The notes under the pieces are model-generated. The model did no database searches. It worked only from the letters and a program-made list of their open reading frames with translations, and had not been told where the DNA came from. This document shows positions 56,570 through 64,000 of a DNA stretch of 64,000 nt, in pieces (position 1 is the first letter of the stretch; each line of letters opens with the position of its first letter). The stretch covers positions 1 to 64,000 of the forward strand of contig NZ_CCRF01000068.1 of the NCBI RefSeq assembly GCF_000751775.1, written 5' to 3'. The translations under genes were made by a program, and so were the position numbers. The stretch is from Caldibacillus thermoamylovorans. GTDB taxonomy: Bacteria; Bacillota; Bacilli; Bacillales; Caldibacillaceae.

Positions 56570-57580
56570 CTATTCCGAATAAAGATACATTAATCGCGGT
56601 GAATTTCGATGGGACAATAACTGGATAAGGGAAGCCGTCTCAGCATCTTTTCCAAACCACTTGCCAACATTCATACCGAGGAATGAACCTAATCCCCAGT
56701 AATCATCGACATAGCGAACCACTTGTGCATCATTTAGCTTTTGTTCCTTTTTCATTGCAGCAATGGTGTCATCTAAATAACCAAATTCATCAATCAAATT
56801 AATTTCCTTGGCTTGTCGTCCATCATAAATCCGTCCATCTGCAATTTGTCTCACCTGTTCTTCAGGCATACCGCGCCCGTTAGCAATTACCTTAACAAAA
56901 TCACCGTAAGCATTATCTATCATTTTTTGTAAAATCGCCCGCTCTTCATCGGTCATTTCTCTAGTAGAACTCATTATATCTTTATATGGACCGCTTTTTA
57001 TTGTCACTGAATCAATACCTAGTTTATTTGCAAGTTCGGTCACGTTATAACTTTCCATAATAACACCAATTGAACCTGTCATCGTGTCTTTACTGGCAAA
57101 TATTTTTGTGGCAGGTGCGGATATGTAATAACCCCCGGAAGCGGCCATTGAACCCATTGAAACATACACCGGTTTCTTTCGTTTTTGTGTTATTTCAACT
57201 AATTTATCATAGATTTCTGCACTTTCAACAACCCCACCACCCGGGGAATTAACACGTAAGACAATGCCTCGAACTGTGCTGTCTTCTTCAATCGCATCCA
57301 GTTTTTCCATAAATGAATGATGATTATAAGTTTCAGTGCTCACCAACGAACCTGCTTCACCCGTATCTTGAATAACTCCTTCTACGTTCAAAACAACTAT
57401 TTTTTTCATCGGGTTTCCTTCTTCAATTACTTCTTCGGTGTATTCCGTTTCAGGAAAAATTAATTTTGATAATGCTTGTTCTCGTTCACTGGAAACAACG
57501 GATTGAACAATGGATACACCCGTTGAAATGATTAAAATGACGGCCGCAATCCCCAATGCAGCCCAGCGTTTACCGTTCAC
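56570..57580 (-). CDS. sppA: signal peptide peptidase SppA
   Basis: Membrane serine protease that degrades cleaved signal peptides and contributes to lantibiotic resistance in B. subtilis. It is 336 residues. One N-terminal membrane helix (about 8-30) is followed by the ClpP-like fold with RVNSPGGGVVESAEIY, catalytic Ser148 in SMAASGGYY and Lys200 in KSGPYKDIMS. These positions match Ser147/Lys199 in B. subtilis. GGAGG lies upstream of the ATG. It heads sppA-yteJ. Confidence 0.97.
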   Translation of the reverse strand: MNGKRWAALGIAAVILIISTGVSIVQSVVSSEREQALSKLIFPETEYTEEVIEEGNPMKKIVVLNVEGVIQDTGEAGSLVSTETYNHHSFMEKLDAIEEDSTVRGIVLRVNSPGGGVVESAEIYDKLVEITQKRKKPVYVSMGSMAASGGYYISAPATKIFASKDTMTGSIGVIMESYNVTELANKLGIDSVTIKSGPYKDIMSSTREMTDEERAILQKMIDNAYGDFVKVIANGRGMPEEQVRQIADGRIYDGRQAKEINLIDEFGYLDDTIAAMKKEQKLNDAQVVRYVDDYWGLGSFLGMNVGKWFGKDAETASLIQLLSHRNSPRLMYLYSE

Positions 57581-57816
57581 TATAAAACCTCCTAATACAA
57601 ATTGAATCTTCCCTTTTCATAAAAACTTCCCGAACTATCATTATACACGAATTTTTTTTATAATTGTAGAAAATATTTACAGTGTTAAGGTAAAATTTTA
57701 TAGAAATGCGCAGGCAACTGTTTATCCTAGTACAAACCGGACTCGAGCAGTTGACCTATAATTCTGTTTGGAAAACATTCATCTGCATATTTATATGTAC
57801 TCATTATTCTATTAAC

Positions 57817-57849
57817 AATAAAAGGACGGAGATTTTATACTCCGCCCTT
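57817..57849 (-). terminator. sspA terminator
   Basis: On minus, AAGGGCGGAG pairs with CTCCGTCCTT (one mismatch), followed by TTATTG. The 57581-57816 gap holds no other gene; in B. subtilis an NAD kinase gene lies in this interval but none is present. Confidence 0.65.
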
Positions 57850-57874
57850 AAGCCATATATATCATGTTTAGTTA

Positions 57875-58078
57875 TTAAGAAAATCGACCACTCATTTGTT
57901 GTTGTGCCATTGAAACAAGGCGTTTTGTGATTTCTCCTCCAACGGAACCATTAGCACGAGAAGTTGTTTCAGCACCTAAGTTTACACCAAACTCTTGAGC
58001 AATTTCGTATTTCATTTGTTCTAAAGCTTGTTCTACTCCAGGTACAAGAAGTTGGTTACTGTTATTGTTGTTTGCCAT
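57875..58078 (-). CDS. sspA: alpha/beta-type small acid-soluble spore protein
   Basis: A 67-residue DNA-binding protein that coats and protects spore DNA. The protease GPR cleavage region is [20 protein letters not shown], and the second signature is [20 protein letters not shown]. An Asn-rich start ([13 protein letters not shown]) is typical. AAGGAGGTG lies before the ATG. A sigma-G-like promoter is at 58104-58132. Firm evidence that the organism makes endospores. Confidence 0.98.
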   Translation of the reverse strand: MANNNNSNQLLVPGVEQALEQMKYEIAQEFGVNLGAETTSRANGSVGGEITKRLVSMAQQQMSGRFS

Positions 58079-58103
58079 TGTGTTTCACCTCCTTGTGCTA
58101 TTA

Positions 58104-58132
58104 TAGTGTGTCGAAACAGGAGGATTCATTCA
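58104..58132 (-). promoter_or_regulatory. sigma-G-type promoter of sspA
   Basis: -35 TGAATG (58127-58132), a 16-nt spacer, and -10 CACACTA (58104-58110), close to the sigma-G pattern TGAATA/CATACTA. Forespore expression is expected. Confidence 0.55.
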
Positions 58133-58256
58133 TAGCATAAAAAGGTAAATGTTAGCAGCCAATCATAATTTTGCCAAACTTACACATGTAGGATGGTTCA
58201 TTTCACTTGAAAATTGACAGCAACCAATAATTTGCCAAGCCTCACCCGGTTAAACG

Positions 58257-59465
58257 TTAAAACAAATCAGCAAAAACATTTTGTTGATTTTCTTCTTGGC
58301 TAGACAATTTGATTGTTTCTATATGATTCACAGCCTTTTGAAGCAATGGCTCGAAATCAAAATGGGTTTCATATTGATTGGCTTTATCCCGTTTTGGTTT
58401 TGTTTTTGGTTGTGCCGGGGTAAAAATCGTACAACAATCTTCATACGGTCGATTGGATATTTCCAATGTATCAATATCTTCTGCAATTTTAATAATATCT
58501 GTTTTATCCATTGAAATTAACGGGCGAATAATTGGCGTATTGGTTACTTCGTTAATCGTAAACATACTATCCAAGGTCTGACTGGCTACCTGGCCTAAAC
58601 TTTCCCCGGTTACAATCGCCAATCCTTCTTGTCTTTCCCGAATTTCATCAGTAATCCGGAGCATCATTCTTCTCATAATCGTCATCGCATAATTTTCATG
58701 TACCTTTTCGTATATTAATTGCTGAATTTCGGTAAAAGGTACAATGTGCAAGATAAACTGCCCGTTCACCCCGGCTAATTTTTTACCTAAATCAATCACT
58801 TTTTGTTTCGACCGTTCACTTGTAAATGGTGGGCTATAAAAATGAACACCTTCCAGTAACAGTCCACGCCTCATTGCCATGTAGCCGGCAACCGGACTGT
58901 CAATACCACCTGATAACATAAGCATGGCTTTTCCACTTGAACCGACCGGAAGACCACCTGCACCTTTAATCACTTCACAAGTTAAATATACCGCATCTTT
59001 CCGCACTTCAACCTTCAATTCCAAATCCGGATGATGCACATCGACTGTCAAGCCCTCTATGTTTTGTAAAAGATGGCCCCCTAACAAATTATTCATTTCG
59101 TCAGAGTGGTATGGAAACTCCTTATCTGCTCTTCTGGCTTGAACTTTAAAAGTTTTTCCTTGCGCATGAAGTTTTTGAAATAATTTCAATGAACTTTCTT
59201 TGATCAATTCCATATCTTTGTTTACACGGACAACAGGACTGAACGATTGAATGCCAAAAACATTTTTTAACCTTGTACATACTTCATCAAGTTTTTCACC
59301 GTTCAAAGTAATATACATCCGGTCGCGATTTGCTTTTATTTTAATCCCAGGAAAATCGCGGAGGACATATTGGACATTTTCTCTCAATTTATCTACAAAA
59401 AGACCACGGTTTCTCCCTTTCGTAGATATTTCACCGTAGCGTACTAATATTTGATCATATATCAT
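58257..59465 (-). CDS. thiI: tRNA 4-thiouridine sulfurtransferase ThiI
   Basis: Makes 4-thiouridine at tRNA position 8 and can supply sulfur for the thiazole of thiamin. It is 402 residues and lacks the C-terminal rhodanese domain of E. coli ThiI, as in other Bacilli. A THUMP domain (about 60-165) precedes the PP-loop ATPase with LMLSGGIDSPVAGYMAMRRG. GAGGGG lies 8 nt before the ATG, inside the end of nifZ, 1 nt away. The pairing with a dedicated cysteine desulfurase explains the missing rhodanese part. Confidence 0.97.
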   Translation of the reverse strand: MIYDQILVRYGEISTKGRNRGLFVDKLRENVQYVLRDFPGIKIKANRDRMYITLNGEKLDEVCTRLKNVFGIQSFSPVVRVNKDMELIKESSLKLFQKLHAQGKTFKVQARRADKEFPYHSDEMNNLLGGHLLQNIEGLTVDVHHPDLELKVEVRKDAVYLTCEVIKGAGGLPVGSSGKAMLMLSGGIDSPVAGYMAMRRGLLLEGVHFYSPPFTSERSKQKVIDLGKKLAGVNGQFILHIVPFTEIQQLIYEKVHENYAMTIMRRMMLRITDEIRERQEGLAIVTGESLGQVASQTLDSMFTINEVTNTPIIRPLISMDKTDIIKIAEDIDTLEISNRPYEDCCTIFTPAQPKTKPKRDKANQYETHFDFEPLLQKAVNHIETIKLSSQEENQQNVFADLF

Positions 59466-59466
59466 G

Positions 59467-60612
59467 TTATCCCCTCATTACCGGTTTTAAATTCTTAATA
59501 CTTTGTTTGATTATAGCTACTGCTTGTTTTGCCTCTTCCATTGTATTGTCAAATGATAGACTTATCCGGATCGATGTTGTCGCCCGTTCTTCCCCTAAAC
59601 CCATGGCAAGAATCGTTCGACTTGGTTCATTCGTTCTGGATGAACAGGCACTTGTTGTGGAAACATATAACCCATGTTGTTCTAATTCGTGTACGAGTAC
59701 TTCCGCTTTAAAGCCTTGAACAGAAAAATTAATAATATGGGGAGACGTATTTTGTTTAGGGGTATTCATTGTCACCCCTTCAATTAATTGCAATTCGTTT
59801 ATTAAAAAGTCCCGAACATCCATCATTGTATCAATTTTTGCTTCATAATCCAACATGCCGAGTCGCAAAGCTTTTGCCATTGCAACGATACCCGCGAGAT
59901 TTTCTGTACCACTTCGGAAACCTCTTTCTTGTCCCCCACCGGCAAGCAATGGTGCAAGTTTTAAGCCTTTTCGGATATAAATTGCCCCGGTTCCTTTTAA
60001 CCCATGAAATTTATGGCTGGAAATGGATGCAAAATCAACATTGCTTTCATGGAAGTCGAGAGGTACTTTCGTTACGCCTTGAACATGGTCGACGTGAAAT
60101 AATGTTTTCGGATGGTTTTTCAACAATTCTCCAATTTTTGCGATCGGTTGAACGGAGCCAATTTCATTATTAACATGCATGATGGAGACGAGAATTGTAT
60201 CTTTACGAAGAGCCCTTTTCACATCTTCTACTCGAACTCGCCCTGTTTCATCCACAGGTAAATAGGTGACATCAAAGCCATTATTTTCCAGTTGAATACA
60301 AGTATTTAATACAGAGGGATGCTCAATCATCGTGGTAATCATATGATGACCCCTGTTACGGTATTTCTCTGCAACGCCTTTGATTATAAAATTATTTCCC
60401 TCTGTACCCCCGGAAGTGAAAATAATTTCCTGTTCATCGGTCTTAAGCAATGTTGCGATTTGATTTCGTGCTTGACTTAACAAATTCTCTGCTTGTAGAC
60501 CTAAATGGTGAACAGAAGACGGATTACCAAAATAATTTTCTGCCACTTTATAAAATGTATCTAAAACCTCTTTTTTCGGTTTCGTTGTCGCACTATTATC
60601 AAAGTAAATCAT
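59467..60612 (-). CDS. nifZ: cysteine desulfurase NifZ, ThiI partner
   Basis: PLP enzyme that takes sulfur from cysteine and passes it to ThiI. It is 381 residues. PLP contacts are FTSGGTEGNNFIIKG, HVDHVQGVTKVP and Lys201 in SISSHKFHGLKGTGA. The persulfide Cys323 is in TTSACSSRTNEPS. AAAAGGAGGG precedes the ATG. It directly precedes thiI, as B. subtilis nifZ does. B. subtilis braB and hisJ are not between it and ezrA here. Confidence 0.95.
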   Translation of the reverse strand: MIYFDNSATTKPKKEVLDTFYKVAENYFGNPSSVHHLGLQAENLLSQARNQIATLLKTDEQEIIFTSGGTEGNNFIIKGVAEKYRNRGHHMITTMIEHPSVLNTCIQLENNGFDVTYLPVDETGRVRVEDVKRALRKDTILVSIMHVNNEIGSVQPIAKIGELLKNHPKTLFHVDHVQGVTKVPLDFHESNVDFASISSHKFHGLKGTGAIYIRKGLKLAPLLAGGGQERGFRSGTENLAGIVAMAKALRLGMLDYEAKIDTMMDVRDFLINELQLIEGVTMNTPKQNTSPHIINFSVQGFKAEVLVHELEQHGLYVSTTSACSSRTNEPSRTILAMGLGEERATTSIRISLSFDNTMEEAKQAVAIIKQSIKNLKPVMRG

Positions 60613-60688
60613 GAATGATCTACCCTCCTTTTATTTTGTCTTTTATCCGAACTTAAAATACAGAAAGCCAAATAAAATGCGCTTCAAG

Positions 60689-60714
60689 CAGTAGGGGTTT
60701 CTTTATCCCTACTG
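60689..60714. repeat. stem-loop repeat related in design to the 41.5-kb repeat
   Basis: GCTTCAAG, then stem CAGTAGGG/CCCTACTG with an inner loop GTTTCTTTAT, then ATTGTTTGGTCA. At 41516 the order is CTTCC, stem, GGTTAGTTGAAC. The stems differ in sequence but flank a similar GGGGnTTTAT-type loop. Confidence 0.45.
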
Positions 60715-60763
60715 ATTGTTTGGTCATGGCGTAAAATTTCGGCCTTTTCCAGTTTTTAACGTA

Positions 60764-60797
60764 TAAAAAAAGGAAATCACATGGACGTGACTCCTTT
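60764..60797 (-). terminator. ezrA terminator
   Basis: On minus, AAAGGAGTCAC pairs with GTGATTTCCTTT (small internal loop), followed by seven T. Confidence 0.75.
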
Positions 60798-60871
60798 CAT
60801 TTATCAATACACGAAAACACAAATAGAATAACTTTGTTTCGTTCGATGGTAGAAAAAATATTGAAGATTAT

Positions 60872-62578
60872 TCAATGCACATCTTGCTCATATCCTTCAT
60901 TGATTAACTCTTCAATTTTCTTTAATGCACCGGGTTCAGCCTCTTCAACTGCGGCAGCTGCTTCTTCAAACGCACTACTATAATCATAACGCCGAAATGC
61001 TTCTTCTGCAACAGTTAATCGCTTATGAACAGCCGGATATTTTCTCCTGTATCTGTTTCCGTACTGGATAATTTTCTCAATAAAATAGACGTTTTCAACC
61101 ATTTCCACTACTTGGTTATGAATGTCATTAACAATCGACTCCGCTTTTTGTAAAGAAGTCTGGACAAACTGCATTCTTAATGGTTTTTCATCTAAACTAT
61201 TGAAGCAATCTTGGATGACCTCCTGTGCGTCTAATAATTTTGTTTCTATGTCTTGTGGAACCCCGGGAAGATTACTCCGTTCCAACAATCTTGCAGTATC
61301 ATGAAACAATTTCCTCAAATTTTTAATTTTTTCCCTGGCTTCCATTTCGTCTTTACGAAGAGCTTGCAATATTTCTAACAGGGATTGTTGTTTATCCTCT
61401 ACCTCTTTCATGTTTGCAAAAATTTCTTCAACCTTGTCTCTTAATACGGAATAGGCGGCCGATGATAAATTTTCATTTGTTAACATGAGTTCAGCCATTT
61501 TTTTCATTGTTGCAGTTTTTTCTTCAAGTTCACTTAAAATCTCCAGTTCGGCTTCAGACATGTGATAGGTCTCTTTTACTTGTTCAACTTCATTTTTAAG
61601 GGATTCGTTTTTAGCGGTAATATTCGCCAAAGACTCGGTAATTTGTGATTGATTCGATAAAACATATTTTTTCGCCGTAACTTCTCCCTCTAATAAATCG
61701 TATATCACTTCAATTTGCCCTTTTATTTCTTTTAAACCATCTTCAATCCCGTCAATTTCAGCCGTTTCAATCGAACGAGTATACGATTGGAGCGTATCTT
61801 CCAGTTTTTTAATGACTGCAGAAAGCCCAAGATGTTCAAGATGATATCCCTCTTCCACCATCTCATTTATTCCGTTTTTTATTTCCTTCAATTGCTCCGG
61901 TATTACATGGAGACACTCATTCAATAAAAGTGGTATGGATTCCATTTTTACATTTAGCGATTCAAGTTCTTTCTTCAACTCCATGATTATTTCCCGTGCA
62001 GTTAAGTAATTTCCATTTTCCGTTTCTAAACCAAATTGATCCATTTTTTCGGTAGCGGATACGATTTGCTTTTCTAAATTTTTACTTGCTTTTCCATACG
62101 CATATTGATGAGCAAGTAATTCCTTTTTCAATTTCTTGTATAGTTCTTGTAAACCGATTATATCTTCTCGATTTTTTTCTTCGCTGCCTATGATATCATG
62201 TAAATTTGCTACCATTTCATCAATTTTCATTTCCGCTTCCTTTAAGGAAGTTTCAATTTTTGTATAAACTTGTTTGGCTTTGGAAAAACGGTATTTTTCA
62301 ACCAGGTCTTCTGCCTCATATAGCATCTCTTCAACATTTGGTAATTCTTCTGTTACAATTTCATCCCAGGCAGTCCGCCAGCGTTCAAAATATTCTTCCG
62401 TTTCCCCTGCCATTTTTAACTTCTTAATTTTGCTGACCTCGTCTAGTACCGGTCGGTTCATTAATTCAATTTTCCATGCTTCTAATCGATCAATATAAGT
62501 AAAGTTCTTTCTTTTTACAAAATAACCGATTATATATAAGACAATAAGTATCAAAATGATTCCAATTATGTATATCAT
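60872..62578 (-). CDS. ezrA: septation ring formation regulator EzrA
   Basis: Membrane-anchored spectrin-like protein that restrains FtsZ ring assembly and couples division to wall synthesis. It is 568 residues (B. subtilis 562). One N-terminal helix (about 3-20, YIIGIILILIVLYIIGYFV) is followed by almost entirely helical coiled-coil repeats and a conserved C-terminal patch near YGNRYRRKYPAVHKRLTVAE with FRRYDYSSAFEEA. GGGGGC lies upstream of the ATG. It sits between refZ and nifZ. Confidence 0.97.
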   Translation of the reverse strand: MIYIIGIILILIVLYIIGYFVKRKNFTYIDRLEAWKIELMNRPVLDEVSKIKKLKMAGETEEYFERWRTAWDEIVTEELPNVEEMLYEAEDLVEKYRFSKAKQVYTKIETSLKEAEMKIDEMVANLHDIIGSEEKNREDIIGLQELYKKLKKELLAHQYAYGKASKNLEKQIVSATEKMDQFGLETENGNYLTAREIIMELKKELESLNVKMESIPLLLNECLHVIPEQLKEIKNGINEMVEEGYHLEHLGLSAVIKKLEDTLQSYTRSIETAEIDGIEDGLKEIKGQIEVIYDLLEGEVTAKKYVLSNQSQITESLANITAKNESLKNEVEQVKETYHMSEAELEILSELEEKTATMKKMAELMLTNENLSSAAYSVLRDKVEEIFANMKEVEDKQQSLLEILQALRKDEMEAREKIKNLRKLFHDTARLLERSNLPGVPQDIETKLLDAQEVIQDCFNSLDEKPLRMQFVQTSLQKAESIVNDIHNQVVEMVENVYFIEKIIQYGNRYRRKYPAVHKRLTVAEEAFRRYDYSSAFEEAAAAVEEAEPGALKKIEELINEGYEQDVH

Positions 62579-62778
62579 CGTATGCCCCCTGTCAAACCCA
62601 TACTATCTATGTCAATGAATGGAAAAATCTTATTATTGCTTATATGATACCATGAGAATGACAATTTTTGACGTTATTTTTCAATTTTTTTTGCGTTTTT
62701 TTGAAAAAACTACCCGGTTAAGGGAAAGGACAAACACCTTCATGAGGACGTCAAATCGGAGGCAATCCGCTTCTTGCT

Positions 62779-63426
62779 TCAAACATTCCCCGTTAATGAA
62801 ACATTTTCCGTTTCAACCAGGGTATTATCAATCCAGTGGATAATATGGTCTTTATATTTTTCTAAATAATATTGTTCTTGATAATAAATATTCCAAACTT
62901 CCGACGTATAAATAGAATTTAAAAACGGCATCGTCATGATTCCCTTTAATTGGGTGATGATTACTCCAACGTGAACTTTTTTCAATTCCTGACTTTTCAT
63001 CCCTTTTTCGAGAATGGATTGCAGTAAATATCTTTCTTTACGAAAATAGGTCGTCATTGTTTCCCTGACAATTTGTGAGTCGATGGAAACTTCGCGCCAA
63101 ACGAAACGAGATAATTCAAAATTTTGATATTGATAATTCATCAATTGATTAATTACATATTTTAAACAAGCCAGTACAGGCTGTCGCTCAAATTTTAATA
63201 GGGAGTCTTCGATAATATTGATATACGGTTCAAAAAAGGAGATAAAGGCATATTTCAATAATCCGTGCTTTCCTTGGAAATAATAAGAGATGGTGGACAC
63301 ATTCATATTGGCGGCTGTAGCAATTTCACGTATCGATGTACCACTATATCCTTTAATATTAAATTCAGATAGGGCAGCTTTAAAAATTTTTTCTTTCGTC
63401 TTTAATGTATTGTTCAAAATGTACAC
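62779..63426 (-). CDS. refZ: TetR-type regulator RefZ (YttP)
   Basis: 215 residues. N-terminal helix-turn-helix (about 8-60) has SEFNIKGYSGTSIREIATAA and MNVSTISYYFQGKHGLLKYA. In B. subtilis RefZ binds sites near oriC and perturbs FtsZ rings during sporulation. The C-terminal regulatory domain is helical and includes ELSRFVWREVSID. The GTG at 63426 or the TTG at 63417 are possible starts. Adjacent to ezrA and ytsP, as in B. subtilis, which supports the assignment over other TetR proteins. Confidence 0.9.
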   Translation of the reverse strand: MYILNNTLKTKEKIFKAALSEFNIKGYSGTSIREIATAANMNVSTISYYFQGKHGLLKYAFISFFEPYINIIEDSLLKFERQPVLACLKYVINQLMNYQYQNFELSRFVWREVSIDSQIVRETMTTYFRKERYLLQSILEKGMKSQELKKVHVGVIITQLKGIMTMPFLNSIYTSEVWNIYYQEQYYLEKYKDHIIHWIDNTLVETENVSLTGNV

Positions 63427-63575
63427 ATCCCTTCTTTTATTGTAAAGTAATTAAATGCCATATATATTAAAAATTATTCGAGCCATGACCTCTTTCTTCC
63501 TTTAAAAATTTATCGACAAGTTCTTTCTTTCTTTGCTAAAATGATTAATAAATTGAAGAAATAAGGTGATTTTCC

Positions 63576-64000
63576 ATGTTTGCTGTCGAAAAATATAAGG
63601 GACCAAAGGAAGAACAATTTAATCTTGTTGTTAAACAATTAACAGCTTTAATTGAAGATGAAGATAATATGATTGCCAACTTAAGTAATGCTTCTGCGTT
63701 ATTAAATCAATTTTTAGAACGGATTAACTGGGTTGGATTTTACTTATGGGATGAAGAAAAAAATGAACTCGTACTCGGACCGTTTCAAGGGTTGCCGGCA
63801 TGTGTGCGAATTCCGTTTGGTAAAGGAGTGTGCGGGACGGCTGCGGAAAAGAGGGAAACTTTGGTTGTTCCGGATGTAAACCAATTTCCCGGACATATTG
63901 CCTGTGATGCAAATAGTCAATCAGAAATCGTGATCCCAATGATAAAAAACGATCAACTAATCGGGGTCTTGGATATTGATAGTCCGGAAGTAAATCGTTT
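63576..64000 (+). CDS. ytsP: GAF-domain free methionine-R-sulfoxide reductase, partial
   Basis: The first 141 codons are in the window; the gene runs off the right edge. AAGGTGATTTTCC precedes the ATG. It reads WVGFYLWDEEKNELVLGPFQ, then GLPACVRIPFGKGVCGTAAE and HIACDANSQSEIVIPM, a GAF domain with the three Cys (in PACVRI, GVCGTA and IACD) of fRMsr enzymes, which reduce free methionine-R-sulfoxide. Divergent from refZ, as in B. subtilis. Confidence 0.93.
   Translation, partial: MFAVEKYKGPKEEQFNLVVKQLTALIEDEDNMIANLSNASALLNQFLERINWVGFYLWDEEKNELVLGPFQGLPACVRIPFGKGVCGTAAEKRETLVVPDVNQFPGHIACDANSQSEIVIPMIKNDQLIGVLDIDSPEVNR

Overview
The window is a contiguous piece of a low-GC Bacillaceae chromosome. 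The gene order thrS-ytxC-dnaI-dnaB-nrdR-speD-gapB-coaE-ytaF-mutM-polA-phoR-phoP-mdh-icd-citZ-ytvI-fxsA-pyk-pfkA-accA-accD-ytsJ-dnaE-ytrH-ytrI-nrnA-ytpI-ytoI, later ackA-ytxK-tpx-ytfJ-ytfI-yteJ-sppA-sspA-thiI-nifZ-ezrA-refZ-ytsP, is the order I know from Bacillus subtilis. AT-rich intergenic DNA, strong AGGAGG-type ribosome binding sites, GTG/TTG starts and sporulation genes all fit. The species cannot be fixed from the sequence alone. Most genes lie on the minus strand; ytvI, ytrHI, ytpI, pepQ, a usp gene and ytsP are on plus.

Layout: 1-2.5 kb thrS with a T-box leader; 2.7-6.7 kb replication-initiation genes dnaI/dnaB with nrdR; 6.8-9.4 kb speD and the gluconeogenic gapB; 9.7-14.9 kb coaE, ytaF and DNA repair (mutM, polA); 15-17 kb an hflK-hflC pair not found at this place in B. 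subtilis; 17.4-24 kb phoPR and the TCA genes mdh, icd, citZ; 24.7-33.5 kb glycolysis (pyk, pfkA), acetyl-CoA carboxylase (accDA), a GntR regulator and malic enzyme; 33.8-41 kb dnaE, sporulation genes ytrHI, the nanoRNase nrnA and regulator ytoI.

From 41.2 to 50.6 kb conserved genes mix with accessory DNA: a tandem repeat, a decayed Rpn-type nuclease/transposase, a beta-glucoside locus (licH and a ROK regulator) whose PTS permease has lost its C-terminal half, an EcsC-like gene and a 29-base near-copy of part of nifZ. From 50.7 kb on the order is again conserved, but hisJ, braB and an NAD kinase gene expected from B. subtilis are absent.

The main regulatory observations are: (1) a speD leader RNA with its own promoter, a 56-nt structured element and a UUCCCCC segment complementary to the speD Shine-Dalgarno, which looks like an uncharacterised translational switch; (2) a perfect FadR-type palindrome just after the ytsJ promoter, next to its likely repressor gene and leading into accDA; (3) a CcpN-type operator on the gapB -10 box; (4) a hairpin burying the ytaF ribosome binding site; (5) a 23-bp palindrome at the ROK gene promoter. 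A dispersed structured repeat family (at least four copies, one inside the thrS leader) is also present. No CRISPR array, prophage, tRNA or rRNA was seen.
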